Origin: Chthoniobacterales bacterium
GTDB taxonomy: Bacteria > Verrucomicrobiota > Verrucomicrobiia > Chthoniobacterales > UBA10450
Length of the DNA stretch: 5,742 bases
Assembly (NCBI GenBank): GCA_013694945.1
Contig: JACDBM010000028.1
Span: 1-5,742 of the forward strand
Direction of reading: 5' to 3'
Shown: positions 1 through 5,494 of the stretch, piece after piece
Numbering within the stretch: position 1 is the first letter of the stretch
Layout of the letters: every line of letters begins with the position of its first letter
The notes under the pieces: model-generated
Told to the model about the DNA's origin: nothing
What the model saw: only the letters and a program-made list of their open reading frames with translations
The model's database searches: none
Program-made: the position numbers and the translations under genes

Positions 1-719
1 TCCCGCTGGATGTGAACGGAAGCGGCGGAATCTTTTTCGCACCGTTCGGGGTGCAGAATGAAGCGGAGCTGAAGTCGAACTGGGCCGATCCGGGATTCCG
101 CGGCGCATTTCTGCCGGCGGAGCGTTCGATACGAGCGGACGGCTTCGACGCGAAGTGGAAGGTCTCCTATTATGGGCGCGATTATCCGCAGCAATGGACA
201 AGCCGAGCTGGCAATGAGCGCTTTAATGAAAAGACGGTCGGAGCCTCCCTCTTCGGCGCGGAGTTGCTCTCGATTTTGGACGCTTACCGCTACGTCGAAC
301 GCTCGATCAAATACGGCGTGCTCTTTTTCGTCCTGGTTTTCACCACCTTCTTTCTCTTCGAAATGACGGCACGCCAGAAAATTCACCCTTTCCAATATTT
401 GATGGTCGGGGCGGCGCTTTGCCTCTTTTATCTTGCCCTCATCTCGATCTCGGAGTTCCTGGGCTTCGGCTGGGCTTACCTGATTGCAGCGGTCGCGGCG
501 ACGGCCTTGATCACGTGGTATTGCCGCTACTTTCTTGGTGGCGGCGTGCGCACGCTGATGATCGGTGCCGGGCTGGGTGGCGTTTACACTTTTCTCTACA
601 TCACCCTGCGGCAACAGGATTACGCTTTGCTCATGGGATCGATCGCGCTCTTCGTCGTGCTCGGCGTGGTCATGTTTGTGACGCGCAGAGTGGATTGGTA
701 CGCGCGGGACGCTGCCTGA
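1..719 (+). CDS. creD: CreD-family inner membrane protein, C-terminal part (5' truncated)
   Basis: The reading frame is open from the left edge (first whole codon at base 3) to TGA at 717-719, so about 238 C-terminal residues of a protein usually near 450 are visible. The first ~75 residues are the end of the periplasmic domain, with the family-like stretches SNWADPGFRGAFLP and DGFDAKWKVSYYGRDYPQQW. An FG-ELLS-DAYRYVERSIKYG linker follows, then five hydrophobic segments at roughly 312-368, 393-461, 471-530, 546-608 and 621-680. The FFLFEM, HPFQYLMVGAALCLFYLAL and closing VMFVTRRVDW stretches are what I recognise as CreD. In Enterobacteria CreD belongs to the CreBC regulon and affects envelope integrity and colicin E2 tolerance; its biochemical activity is unknown. 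No creBC gene is visible here. The GTG at 12 is internal, not a start. Identification is firm; regulation in this organism cannot be judged. Confidence 0.93.
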   Translation, partial: PLDVNGSGGIFFAPFGVQNEAELKSNWADPGFRGAFLPAERSIRADGFDAKWKVSYYGRDYPQQWTSRAGNERFNEKTVGASLFGAELLSILDAYRYVERSIKYGVLFFVLVFTTFFLFEMTARQKIHPFQYLMVGAALCLFYLALISISEFLGFGWAYLIAAVAATALITWYCRYFLGGGVRTLMIGAGLGGVYTFLYITLRQQDYALLMGSIALFVVLGVVMFVTRRVDWYARDAA

Positions 720-806
720 ACGCGCTTTGGAATTTTCGTGCGCCCGAGAGCTGGTGAACGGCCCCTGGCACACGCGAAGCGGGAGCATCTGGACTTCGAA
801 GGCGAC

Positions 807-906
807 GGAGGTTGGCTCGATGCAACCGCTGGGCTGGCCGCGGTCGTATCTGAGCGGATGTCGCTGCGCCGCCTTCTCCAACGAATCACGCTGGCAGCGG
901 CAGTAG
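807..906 (+). other. Shine-Dalgarno plus possible 28-codon upstream ORF overlapping the hydrolase start
   Basis: GGAGG at 807-811 is followed after 8 nt by ATG at 820, the best ribosome-binding arrangement between creD and the hydrolase. That ATG opens a 28-codon frame beginning MQPLGWPRSYLSGCR and ending at TAG 904-906. It is out of frame with the hydrolase and overlaps its first 16 codons. It may be a leader peptide whose translation delivers ribosomes to the weakly signalled ATG at 858, or it may be chance. The peptide resembles nothing I know. Confidence 0.25.
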
Positions 907-1610
907 TTGCGTTCGCTTCCAACTCTGTCCTCGCGAGTGAAGCACAGGTCAGCGTTTCCACGATCAGGTTGAAGATACCGGGCGGCGCAATTCGCGCGGA
1001 GGTTTTCGAACCGAAAGGCGAAGAAAAACGGCCGACCGTGCTGGTGCTACATGGCGCGGGCGGAACGCTGCTCGATGGTCCGGAGATGCGCCGCGTGGCG
1101 CGGCACCTTGCCGCGAGAGGCTGCGCTGTTTACCTAGTGCGATATTTCGAGCGAACCGGCACCCTTTTCGCGCTCGATGGGACGATGCAACGGCACTTCC
1201 CTGCGTGGCTGGAGACAGTCCGCGCGTCCATTATCGCGGTGCAGAATGCGCGGGGGGATGCTGCGCTTGTCGGCCTTTATGGCTACTCGTTAGGCGGATT
1301 TCTCGCGCTTTCGGCTGCTTCGGACAATCCGCGGGTGGGCGCAGTGGTGGAACACGCCGGAGGGGTCTGGAATAGCAGGATGAATCTGATTGGCAGGATG
1401 CCGCCGGTGTTGATGGTGCACGGGCAGCGTGACGGCCGAGTGTCGTTCGAGAAATATGCAAGCCCATTGATGCCGGTGTTGCGCGCGCGCGCACCGACGC
1501 TGGCGACGCGGTTTTTTCCGGGCGAAGGCCATGTCTTCGCGGCCCCAGCGATGAAGGAAGTGCGAGAAGCCGCGGCGGAATTTTTCCTCCGGCACCTAAC
1601 CAGCGGTTGA
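858..1610 (+). CDS. Exported alpha/beta hydrolase, dienelactone-hydrolase-like
   Basis: This is a 250-residue serine hydrolase, probably secreted or periplasmic. I chose ATG 858 because it opens directly onto a signal peptide: a basic n-region (MSLRRLLQRI), a hydrophobic core, and a plausible cleavage after VLA near residue 26. The frame runs back to GTG 738, but those 40 residues look like untranslated leader. Alpha/beta-hydrolase landmarks appear in order: the oxyanion-region HGAGG from residue 65, the nucleophile elbow GYSLGG with Ser144, HGQRDGRVS with the likely acid Asp192, and GEGHVF with His225. Length and motif spacing suit the dienelactone hydrolase/prolyl-oligopeptidase-like group. 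The substrate cannot be inferred. It lies 138 bp after creD on the same strand, so co-transcription is possible but not shown. The nearest Shine-Dalgarno serves a different frame (ATG 820). Confidence 0.85.
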   Translation: MSLRRLLQRITLAAAVVAFASNSVLASEAQVSVSTIRLKIPGGAIRAEVFEPKGEEKRPTVLVLHGAGGTLLDGPEMRRVARHLAARGCAVYLVRYFERTGTLFALDGTMQRHFPAWLETVRASIIAVQNARGDAALVGLYGYSLGGFLALSAASDNPRVGAVVEHAGGVWNSRMNLIGRMPPVLMVHGQRDGRVSFEKYASPLMPVLRARAPTLATRFFPGEGHVFAAPAMKEVREAAAEFFLRHLTSG

Positions 1611-1634
1611 TCGAGACAAATCTCTTGGAGCGCA

Positions 1635-1688
1635 GGCGGGTTGTGCGTGCCGGCTTGTTACGGCGACAGACCCGTCGCTACAACCGCC
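1635..1688. repeat. Imperfect inverted repeat between convergent genes
   Basis: GGCGGGTTGT at 1635-1644 pairs with ACAACCGCC at 1680-1688 with a single bulged G. Inside it, GCGAC (1663-1667) and GTCGC (1674-1678) form a perfect five-pair hairpin. The structure fills most of the spacer between the stop of the hydrolase and the stop of the minus-strand receiver-like gene. No T-tract follows on either strand, so it is not a classic intrinsic terminator. It could be an interspersed palindromic (REP/MITE-like) element or a 3'-end stabilising structure shared by both transcripts. Confidence 0.4.
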
Positions 1689-1700
1689 GTGCTGCTATCC

Positions 1701-2168
1701 TTACATCACGGCTGCGGTCGTCAGCGCGTCGTGGAGCGGCTGATACAGTTCGCGGTGTTGCGCGAGACCGCGTCGGAGGACGGGTTTGAAGTTTGCCAGG
1801 TCACGATTGTTGATCGTGAGATCGACACTCTGCGCGAATGCGCTCATCGCGTCGTCCGTCGGCAAGTGGTCGCTGAGCAGGACAACAAAATGCTGGCGGC
1901 GTTGGGAACCCGGTTGTTGGACTATCTCGCGCAGAATGGGGTTCGTCTGCGGGGTCGCGCCTTTGAAGTTCTCCGACACGATCACAACATTGTAGCTGTT
2001 GGTCTGCAGCTTCAGGAGGATGTCTTCCGCGGAGGGGCTGAGGTGGACCTTGTAGGCCATGTGAGTCAGGTGCGCGACAAGGAGCGTTTGATCGTGCTGG
2101 TGATCGACGCAAACCAGGGCCGTGTTGTCGCTGGGATCGAGAAGGGACGTTTCAGGTCCGGGTTGCAT
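1701..2168 (-). CDS. Degenerate receiver-like (CheY-fold) protein encoded after pilT/pilU
   Basis: This is a 155-residue soluble protein. The alternation of hydrophobic strands and helices reads as a receiver fold: beta1 TALVCV (16-21) with Asp22, a helix around 26-38, beta3 NVVIV (60-64), beta4 FVVLLS (94-99) and beta5 VDLTI (115-119). The position after beta3 that should be the phospho-acceptor Asp is Ser65-Glu66, and the expected Lys after beta5 is Asn120-Asn121. It should therefore not be phosphorylated conventionally. The C-terminal part AFAQSVDLTINNRDL plus a helix ending ELYQPLHDAL resembles, from memory, pseudo-receiver domains in other Gram-negative proteins. There is no output domain. 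ATG 2168 lies inside the end of the upstream pilU-like gene (17-nt overlap) without a visible Shine-Dalgarno, suggesting translational coupling. A role as adaptor or regulator of the pilus motor is inference. Confidence 0.75.
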   Translation of the reverse strand: MQPGPETSLLDPSDNTALVCVDHQHDQTLLVAHLTHMAYKVHLSPSAEDILLKLQTNSYNVVIVSENFKGATPQTNPILREIVQQPGSQRRQHFVVLLSDHLPTDDAMSAFAQSVDLTINNRDLANFKPVLRRGLAQHRELYQPLHDALTTAAVM

Positions 2169-3342
2169 GGGCGTTTGGATGAACAGCGTCGACCGGCAGA
2201 TCGAGGCGCAGACCGGACCTGCGGTCTTTCTCCGCTCCGCGTGTTTTTTGGATGAGATCGATGCCGCGACTCACCGGGCCTTTACGAGAGGCGAAGAGCC
2301 GCGCGGTTTCGTCGGAGATAAGGCCGTTCTGGTAGGCGTTCAGAATGGATTGGTCGAAGGTCATCCAGCCGAAGGGGGAGCTTGCTTCAATGATCTCGTA
2401 AAAGCTGCGATGCTCGCCTTCACCCAGAGCAATCGTCTCTTTGGTGCGCAGGTTGTTGCCCAGAATTTCGGTGAGCAGTTGCCGGCCACCACCCATCTTT
2501 GATGCGAGCCGCTGGCTGACAATGTACCGGAGCGAGTCAGAGAGGCGGATACGCAGCTGTTGTTCTTCGCCGAGTGAAAACAAACCGAGAATGCGGTTAA
2601 TGGATTGGCCCGCGTCCACGGTGTGCAGAGTGCTGAGCACGAGATGACCCGTTTCGGCGGCCATGAGTGCGACTTCCACCGTCGCGCGATCCCGCATCTC
2701 GCCGACGAGAATGATCTTGGGTGCCTGGCGTAAGGCCGCGCGAAGCCCGTTCGGATAGTTGTCGAAGTCCTGCCCAAGCTCTCGCTGATTGAAGGTGGCT
2801 TTGAGCGCCGGATAAACGAACTCGATCGGATCTTCCAGCGTCACCACGTGGACCGCCTGCCGCTGGTTAATCTCGTTCAGAATCGCAGCGAGCGTCGTCG
2901 TCTTCCCGCTGCCGGTGGCGCCGGTGACGAGAATCAGCCCGGTTTTTTCTCGGGCGATTTGCTCAAAAATGGGTGGCAACCCGAGGGACTGGATCGACGG
3001 AACCGTGCCTTCCAGTTTCCGGAGCACGATTGAAAAATGGCCTTGCTGCCGGAAGATGTTCACGCGGAAGCGCGCCTCATCTTTAAGAGAATAACTGCAA
3101 TCGCAGGAACCGCCCGCCAGGTAATCGTTGATGAGGCGGCGATTCCCCTGCATTAAAGTGAGCGCGACCTGTTCAGTTTGGTAGGGGCTGAGCGCGGCCA
3201 GCGGCGGATCCACTGTGACGGGCTTTAATTCACCGAAAGCTTCGACCTGAAGCGGGTGACCGACAGAAAAATTGAGATCGGAGATGCCGTCGCAAGTCTG
3301 GAGCATCGCGGAGAGAATCTTGTCCAGATCGGGAATTCTCAT
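2152..3342 (-). CDS. pilU: PilT/PilU-like type IV pilus retraction ATPase paralogue
   Basis: This is a 396-residue cytoplasmic hexameric secretion/pilus ATPase of the PilT family. Visible motifs: N-terminal SDLNFSVGHP where PilT has SDLH; Walker A GATGSGKTT at 141-149; Asp box TLEDPIEF at 168-175; Walker B ILVGEMRD with catalytic Glu215; His box TGHLVLSTLHT at 231-241. All catalytic elements are intact. The PilT-specific AIRNLIRE-type motif is missing; its region reads ILGNNLRTKETIALGE (about 293-308). The later GWMTFDQSILNAYQNGLIS is of the kind seen in PilU, so I call it PilU-like. A charged, presumably disordered 30-residue tail (367-396) ends inside the next gene. It starts 15 nt after pilT stops, with only a weak ribosome site, so it is almost certainly co-transcribed. 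PilU proteins normally assist PilT rather than replace it. The symbol marks role similarity; orthology to proteobacterial PilU is not certain. Confidence 0.88.
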   Translation of the reverse strand: MRIPDLDKILSAMLQTCDGISDLNFSVGHPLQVEAFGELKPVTVDPPLAALSPYQTEQVALTLMQGNRRLINDYLAGGSCDCSYSLKDEARFRVNIFRQQGHFSIVLRKLEGTVPSIQSLGLPPIFEQIAREKTGLILVTGATGSGKTTTLAAILNEINQRQAVHVVTLEDPIEFVYPALKATFNQRELGQDFDNYPNGLRAALRQAPKIILVGEMRDRATVEVALMAAETGHLVLSTLHTVDAGQSINRILGLFSLGEEQQLRIRLSDSLRYIVSQRLASKMGGGRQLLTEILGNNLRTKETIALGEGEHRSFYEIIEASSPFGWMTFDQSILNAYQNGLISDETARLFASRKGPVSRGIDLIQKTRGAEKDRRSGLRLDLPVDAVHPNAHATRT

Positions 3343-3357
3343 GACGATGAGCGCCTG

Positions 3358-4440
3358 TTATTCGTCTGACATATCAGCGGGGGGCTCTTTCAGAAACGAA
3401 CGGAATTTCTTTTTATCGCTAGCCTTGTCGTAGGCTTCCTCCGGCGAAATCCGCGCGTGCCGCAGGTGTTCCATGATCGCGTCATCGAGCGGTTGATTGC
3501 CCTTCTTCTTGCCCACCTGGATCATGCCGGGGATCTGGTGTGTCTTGGCTTCGCGGACGAGGTTCGCGATCGCCATATCCACAACCAGAATCTCGAGTGC
3601 CGCGACGCGTCCCGGTCTGTCGATGCGCTTGAAGAGATTCTGCGCGATCACCCCCTTGAGTGATTCCGCGAGGGTAGCGCGGATTTGGTTCTGCTGGTTG
3701 CTGGGGAAAACGTCGATGATGCGGTCGACCGCTTTGGCGGCACTGGAAGTGTGCAGGGTGCCGAAGACGAGGTGACCGGTCGCGGCGGCGGTGAGCGCGA
3801 GCTCAATCGTGTCGAGGTCGCGCATCTCGCCCACGAGCAGAATGTCCGGATCTTCGCGGAGTGCACCGCGCAGGGCGGAGGCAAAGCTGCGGGTGTGCAC
3901 TCCCACTTCGCGGTGTTGCACGAGACAGTTCTGACTCCGATGCACGAACTCGATCGGATCTTCCACCGTGATGATGTGGTCGTGGCGATGCAGATTCGCG
4001 TAGTCCATCATCGCCGCCAGCGTTGTGGACTTGCCCGAGCCGGTCGGCCCGGTCACGAGAACGAGGCCCTTTTTCAACATCGGGAACTTTGTCAGCACCG
4101 GCGGGAGATTCAGGTCCTCCACAGTGAGCACGTTTGAGGGAATGAGACGAAAGACGGCGGAGATGCCGTATTTCTGTTGAAAGAAATTCGCTCGATATCG
4201 GGCTACGCCTGGGACTTCGTAGCCGAAATCGATATCGGAGCTTTCCTCGAAGACCTTGATTTTCGTTTCGGGCGCGATCTCATAGACCATGGCCTTCAGA
4301 TCATCATTCCCGAGGGCGGGGTAATCGACGCGGACGAGTTCCCCGTTGATCCGAAGCATCGGCGGATTGTTGGTCGAGAGATGAAGATCCGACGCCTTCT
4401 GCTCCGACATCAGTTTGAAAAAAGAATCGATGCGAGCCAT
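3358..4440 (-). CDS. pilT: Type IV pilus twitching motility ATPase PilT
   Basis: This is a 360-residue canonical PilT, the hexameric ATPase that drives pilus depolymerisation and retraction from the cytoplasmic face of the pilus machine. Motifs in order: SDLHLSTNNPP-MLRINGE (17-34), Walker A GPTGSGKST (131-139), Asp box TVEDPIEF (158-165), Walker B ILLVGEMRD with catalytic Glu205, His box TGHLVFGTLHT (221-231), and AIANLVRE (290-297) followed by AKTHQIPGMIQ. The last is the C-terminal signature that separates PilT from PilB, PilU and GspE. The start MARIDSFFKLM is the usual opening of the environmental PilT lineage, so ATG 4440 is favoured over the internal Met11. The upstream sequence has only AGGA, 13 nt from the ATG, hence a poor ribosome site. 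It is the first gene of a three-gene minus-strand operon. Confidence 0.96.
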   Translation of the reverse strand: MARIDSFFKLMSEQKASDLHLSTNNPPMLRINGELVRVDYPALGNDDLKAMVYEIAPETKIKVFEESSDIDFGYEVPGVARYRANFFQQKYGISAVFRLIPSNVLTVEDLNLPPVLTKFPMLKKGLVLVTGPTGSGKSTTLAAMMDYANLHRHDHIITVEDPIEFVHRSQNCLVQHREVGVHTRSFASALRGALREDPDILLVGEMRDLDTIELALTAAATGHLVFGTLHTSSAAKAVDRIIDVFPSNQQNQIRATLAESLKGVIAQNLFKRIDRPGRVAALEILVVDMAIANLVREAKTHQIPGMIQVGKKKGNQPLDDAIMEHLRHARISPEEAYDKASDKKKFRSFLKEPPADMSDE

Positions 4441-4459
4441 GGAGGTCGCCCGTTCCTAA

Positions 4460-4475
4460 AGCTAAATCGGTGCCA
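4460..4475 (-). promoter_or_regulatory. Sigma-54-like (-24/-12) promoter match upstream of pilT
   Basis: Read on the minus strand, the site is TGGCACCGATTTAGCT. It matches the TGGCACG-N4-TTGCW consensus at TGGCAC, at the GG and GC pairs with correct spacing, and at the final W; it differs at the seventh base and one T. The predicted transcript start is near 4449, only about 9 nt before the pilT ATG. That would make the message nearly leaderless and puts the AGGA motif upstream of the start site. The sequence match is good, but the geometry lowers confidence. Confidence 0.3.
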
Positions 4476-4521
4476 GCCTGTGCTTTCAGTTCGGAGACCA
4501 GCTAGACGTTTTAGCGTTCTC

Positions 4522-4553
4522 GCGAATCCGTATTTCGGGGAACGGCGATTCGC
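4522..4553. repeat. 7-bp perfect hairpin upstream of pilT
   Basis: GCGAATC (4522-4528) and GATTCGC (4547-4553) are perfect reverse complements separated by 18 nt. The hairpin lies roughly 50-80 bp upstream of the sigma-54-like element, on the side where an enhancer-binding activator could bind. There is no T-tract to suggest termination. The function is unknown. Confidence 0.3.
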
Positions 4554-4725
4554 TCTCGGCAGACAGTGCTTCAGGCCAGCCGTTTGTCTCAAAGAACATT
4601 CCGCGAGCTCTGCTAGTGCATCTTCTGGGCAGGAGGGCTTGTTCTCGCCCGCTCCAGCGCCTCGAGTCCGGCTAAGACTTCGGTCCCGTGCGTTCTAAGT
4701 CGGCAGGAATCGAGCGCGCTCAAGT

Positions 4726-4875
4726 TCAGGTCTCGTCGCGATCTGCCGCGCAGGCCCACCAGACGCAGCCAAGGATTGCTGAGAGGGCGATCGCGAAAGA
4801 ACCGATAGTCAACATAAAAAGCACCGTTCGAATCAGCACGCTCCATGCCGTTTCGGTGATCGTGCGTCAACGCAA
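4726..4875 (-). pseudogene. Candidate small single-pass membrane protein with an in-frame UGA at codon 3
   Basis: A TTG at 4875 lies 10 nt after a perfect Shine-Dalgarno. It opens a 49-codon frame whose third codon is TGA (4869-4867) and which then stays open to TGA at 4728-4726. Past the interruption it reads RTITETAWS, then a strongly hydrophobic segment at about residues 17-41 (including LTIGSFAIALSAILGCVWW), then a charged end, AADRDET. This is the layout of a single-pass small membrane protein. Without readthrough, translation could begin only at GTG 4839 (37 residues) or ATG 4815 (29 residues), neither with a proper ribosome site. It may be a nonsense-mutated microgene, a sequence error, or a chance hydrophobic frame. 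I do not recognise the family. Confidence 0.3.
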
Positions 4876-4883
4876 ATCGCTGC

Positions 4884-4892
4884 CACCTCCTT
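4884..4892 (-). promoter_or_regulatory. Perfect nine-base Shine-Dalgarno with no intact gene behind it
   Basis: The minus strand reads AAGGAGGTG, fully complementary to the conserved 3' end of 16S rRNA. It is by far the strongest ribosome-binding sequence I noticed in the window. The codons at usable distance are TTG 4875 (a two-codon frame unless its UGA is passed) and ATT, which would give a 14-residue peptide. No ordinary gene uses it, which is the main evidence that a small gene was or is present here. Confidence 0.45.
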
Positions 4893-4936
4893 AAAAAAAT
4901 GAACACAGACGTGCCCTCGGGATAAACCGCTGTGTT
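4893..4936 (-). terminator. Hairpin plus T7 tract, terminator- or attenuator-like
   Basis: Read on the minus strand, AACACAG (4936-4930) pairs with CTGTGTT (4908-4902) around a 21-nt loop. The stem can extend by CG/CG across a bulged T. CA and seven T residues (4899-4893) follow immediately, and then the strong Shine-Dalgarno. The shape is that of an intrinsic terminator, but no minus-strand gene ends just before it. It could instead be an attenuator for the small frame, an operator between divergent transcripts, or chance. The stem is only moderately GC-rich. Confidence 0.3.
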
Positions 4937-4947
4937 ATCCATGGAGC

Positions 4948-5438
4948 ATGCTGCGGCCGGGCTTTCTAAACGGGTTCTCCGCCGGGCTGGTGCTTGCGCT
5001 GGTGCTCGGCATCTACCTGTTTTTTCTCTGGCAACCTCGCCGACAGGTATACCTGCACAACGAGCACTTCCTCCGGGCGATCGAGCAGAAGAGCTGGAGT
5101 AAGGTCCGCGACTTCATGGACAAAGGTTACCAAGATCAATGGGGCCAGGACCGCGAGCTGGTCTTATCGCGTCTGCTGGAAGTCCTCCGCGCCTTGCGCA
5201 ACTTCCGCATAAATCGCCAGGACTAAGCATCGATATTGCGCAACGCGCAGGCGAGTGGCGCGGCCGGATCACGGTGGATTCCGACATAGACGAGGTGAGC
5301 ACGATGGTTAAAGAGCGCGTAAATGTACTCGAAACGCCATTCGAGCTGCGCTGGCAGCAACAATCCGGTAAGCCTTGGGATTGGAAGCTCGTCAGGGTGA
5401 TGAATGCCGGGCTTGAAGCAACCGCCGACGGCTTCTAG
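4948..5438 (+). pseudogene. Membrane-anchored NTF2-like hypothetical protein, split by a -1 frameshift
   Basis: Two overlapping frames together make one plausible protein. The first (ATG 4948 to TAA 5224-5226, 92 residues) begins with a signal-anchor helix at about residues 6-28 (NGFSAGLVLALVLGIYLFFL). A soluble start follows, HNEHFLRAIEQKSWSKVRDF, ending LRNFRINRQD. The second continues SIDIAQRAGEWRGRITVDSD and finishes ELRWQQQSGKPWDWKLVRV to TAG 5436-5438. Restoring one base between 5223 and 5224 changes GAC-TAA into GAC-nTA-AGC and fuses them as RQD-L-SIDIAQ, giving about 163 residues. The helix-then-sheet order and the terminal KPWDWKLVRV resemble the NTF2/SnoaL-like fold; I recognise no named family. 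A GGAG is only 1 nt before the ATG. Whether this is a real mutation or an assembly error cannot be told from the sequence. Confidence 0.7.
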
Positions 5439-5494
5439 CACGTGTCTCGCGTGCGCTATCGGACTCCGCTGAACATCCCTCCGTTCGACCGCTC

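Larger units (their letters stand above)
4441..4947. other. 507-bp gene-poor region between divergent pilT and the NTF2-like gene
   Basis: No conventional full-length gene is convincing here. The frame reading leftward across 4942-4613 has an unlikely composition and runs through a terminator-like hairpin. From left to right I see a sigma-54-like promoter match facing pilT, a 7-bp hairpin at 4522-4553, a stretch at about 4555-4725 with nothing I can interpret apart from a short GAGCGCGCTC palindrome (4712-4721), a broken small membrane-protein frame, and a hairpin plus ribosome-binding site. The promoter of the plus-strand gene at 4948 must lie at the right end, but I see no clear -35/-10 pair. 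Confidence 0.6.

Noticed and set aside
766..781. TGGCAC-N7-GC resembling a sigma-54 promoter before the hydrolase
   Set aside because: The GG and GC pairs are spaced correctly, but both T residues of the -12 element are replaced by A and the last base fails. It is likely chance in GC-rich sequence.
738..857. N-terminal extension of the hydrolase from GTG 738
   Set aside because: The 40 extra residues are charged and featureless and would bury a well-formed signal peptide. ATG 858 fits the protein better.
1613..1624. GAGA-CAAA-TCTC palindrome just after the hydrolase stop
   Set aside because: It has only four base pairs and no T-tract; chance is the simplest explanation.
1641..2255. 204-codon open frame on the plus strand opposite the receiver-like gene
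   Set aside because: It is a mirror of the minus-strand coding frame and spans the inverted repeat and two gene ends. The opposite strand gives a coherent fold and operon spacing.
3358..4440. Possibility that this is a PilB or GspE assembly ATPase rather than PilT
   Set aside because: The 360-residue length, lack of a long N-terminal domain and zinc-binding cysteines, and the AIANLVREAKTHQIP signature all point to PilT.
4177..4698. 173-codon plus-strand frame overlapping the pilT start
   Set aside because: It is largely the complement of the pilT N-terminal coding region, and its unique part has no domain or ribosome site.
4688..4894. 68-codon plus-strand frame
   Set aside because: It has low-information composition, no ribosome site, and is antisense to the hydrophobic microprotein frame.
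4613..4942. 109-codon minus-strand frame upstream of pilT
   Set aside because: It starts within the hairpin region, reads through the T7 tract and Shine-Dalgarno, is rich in Arg, and shows no recognisable domain. The alternative frame has a clear membrane helix.
5438..5454. GCACG/CGTGC hairpin after the split NTF2-like gene
   Set aside because: It has only five pairs and no T-tract, too weak to call a terminator.
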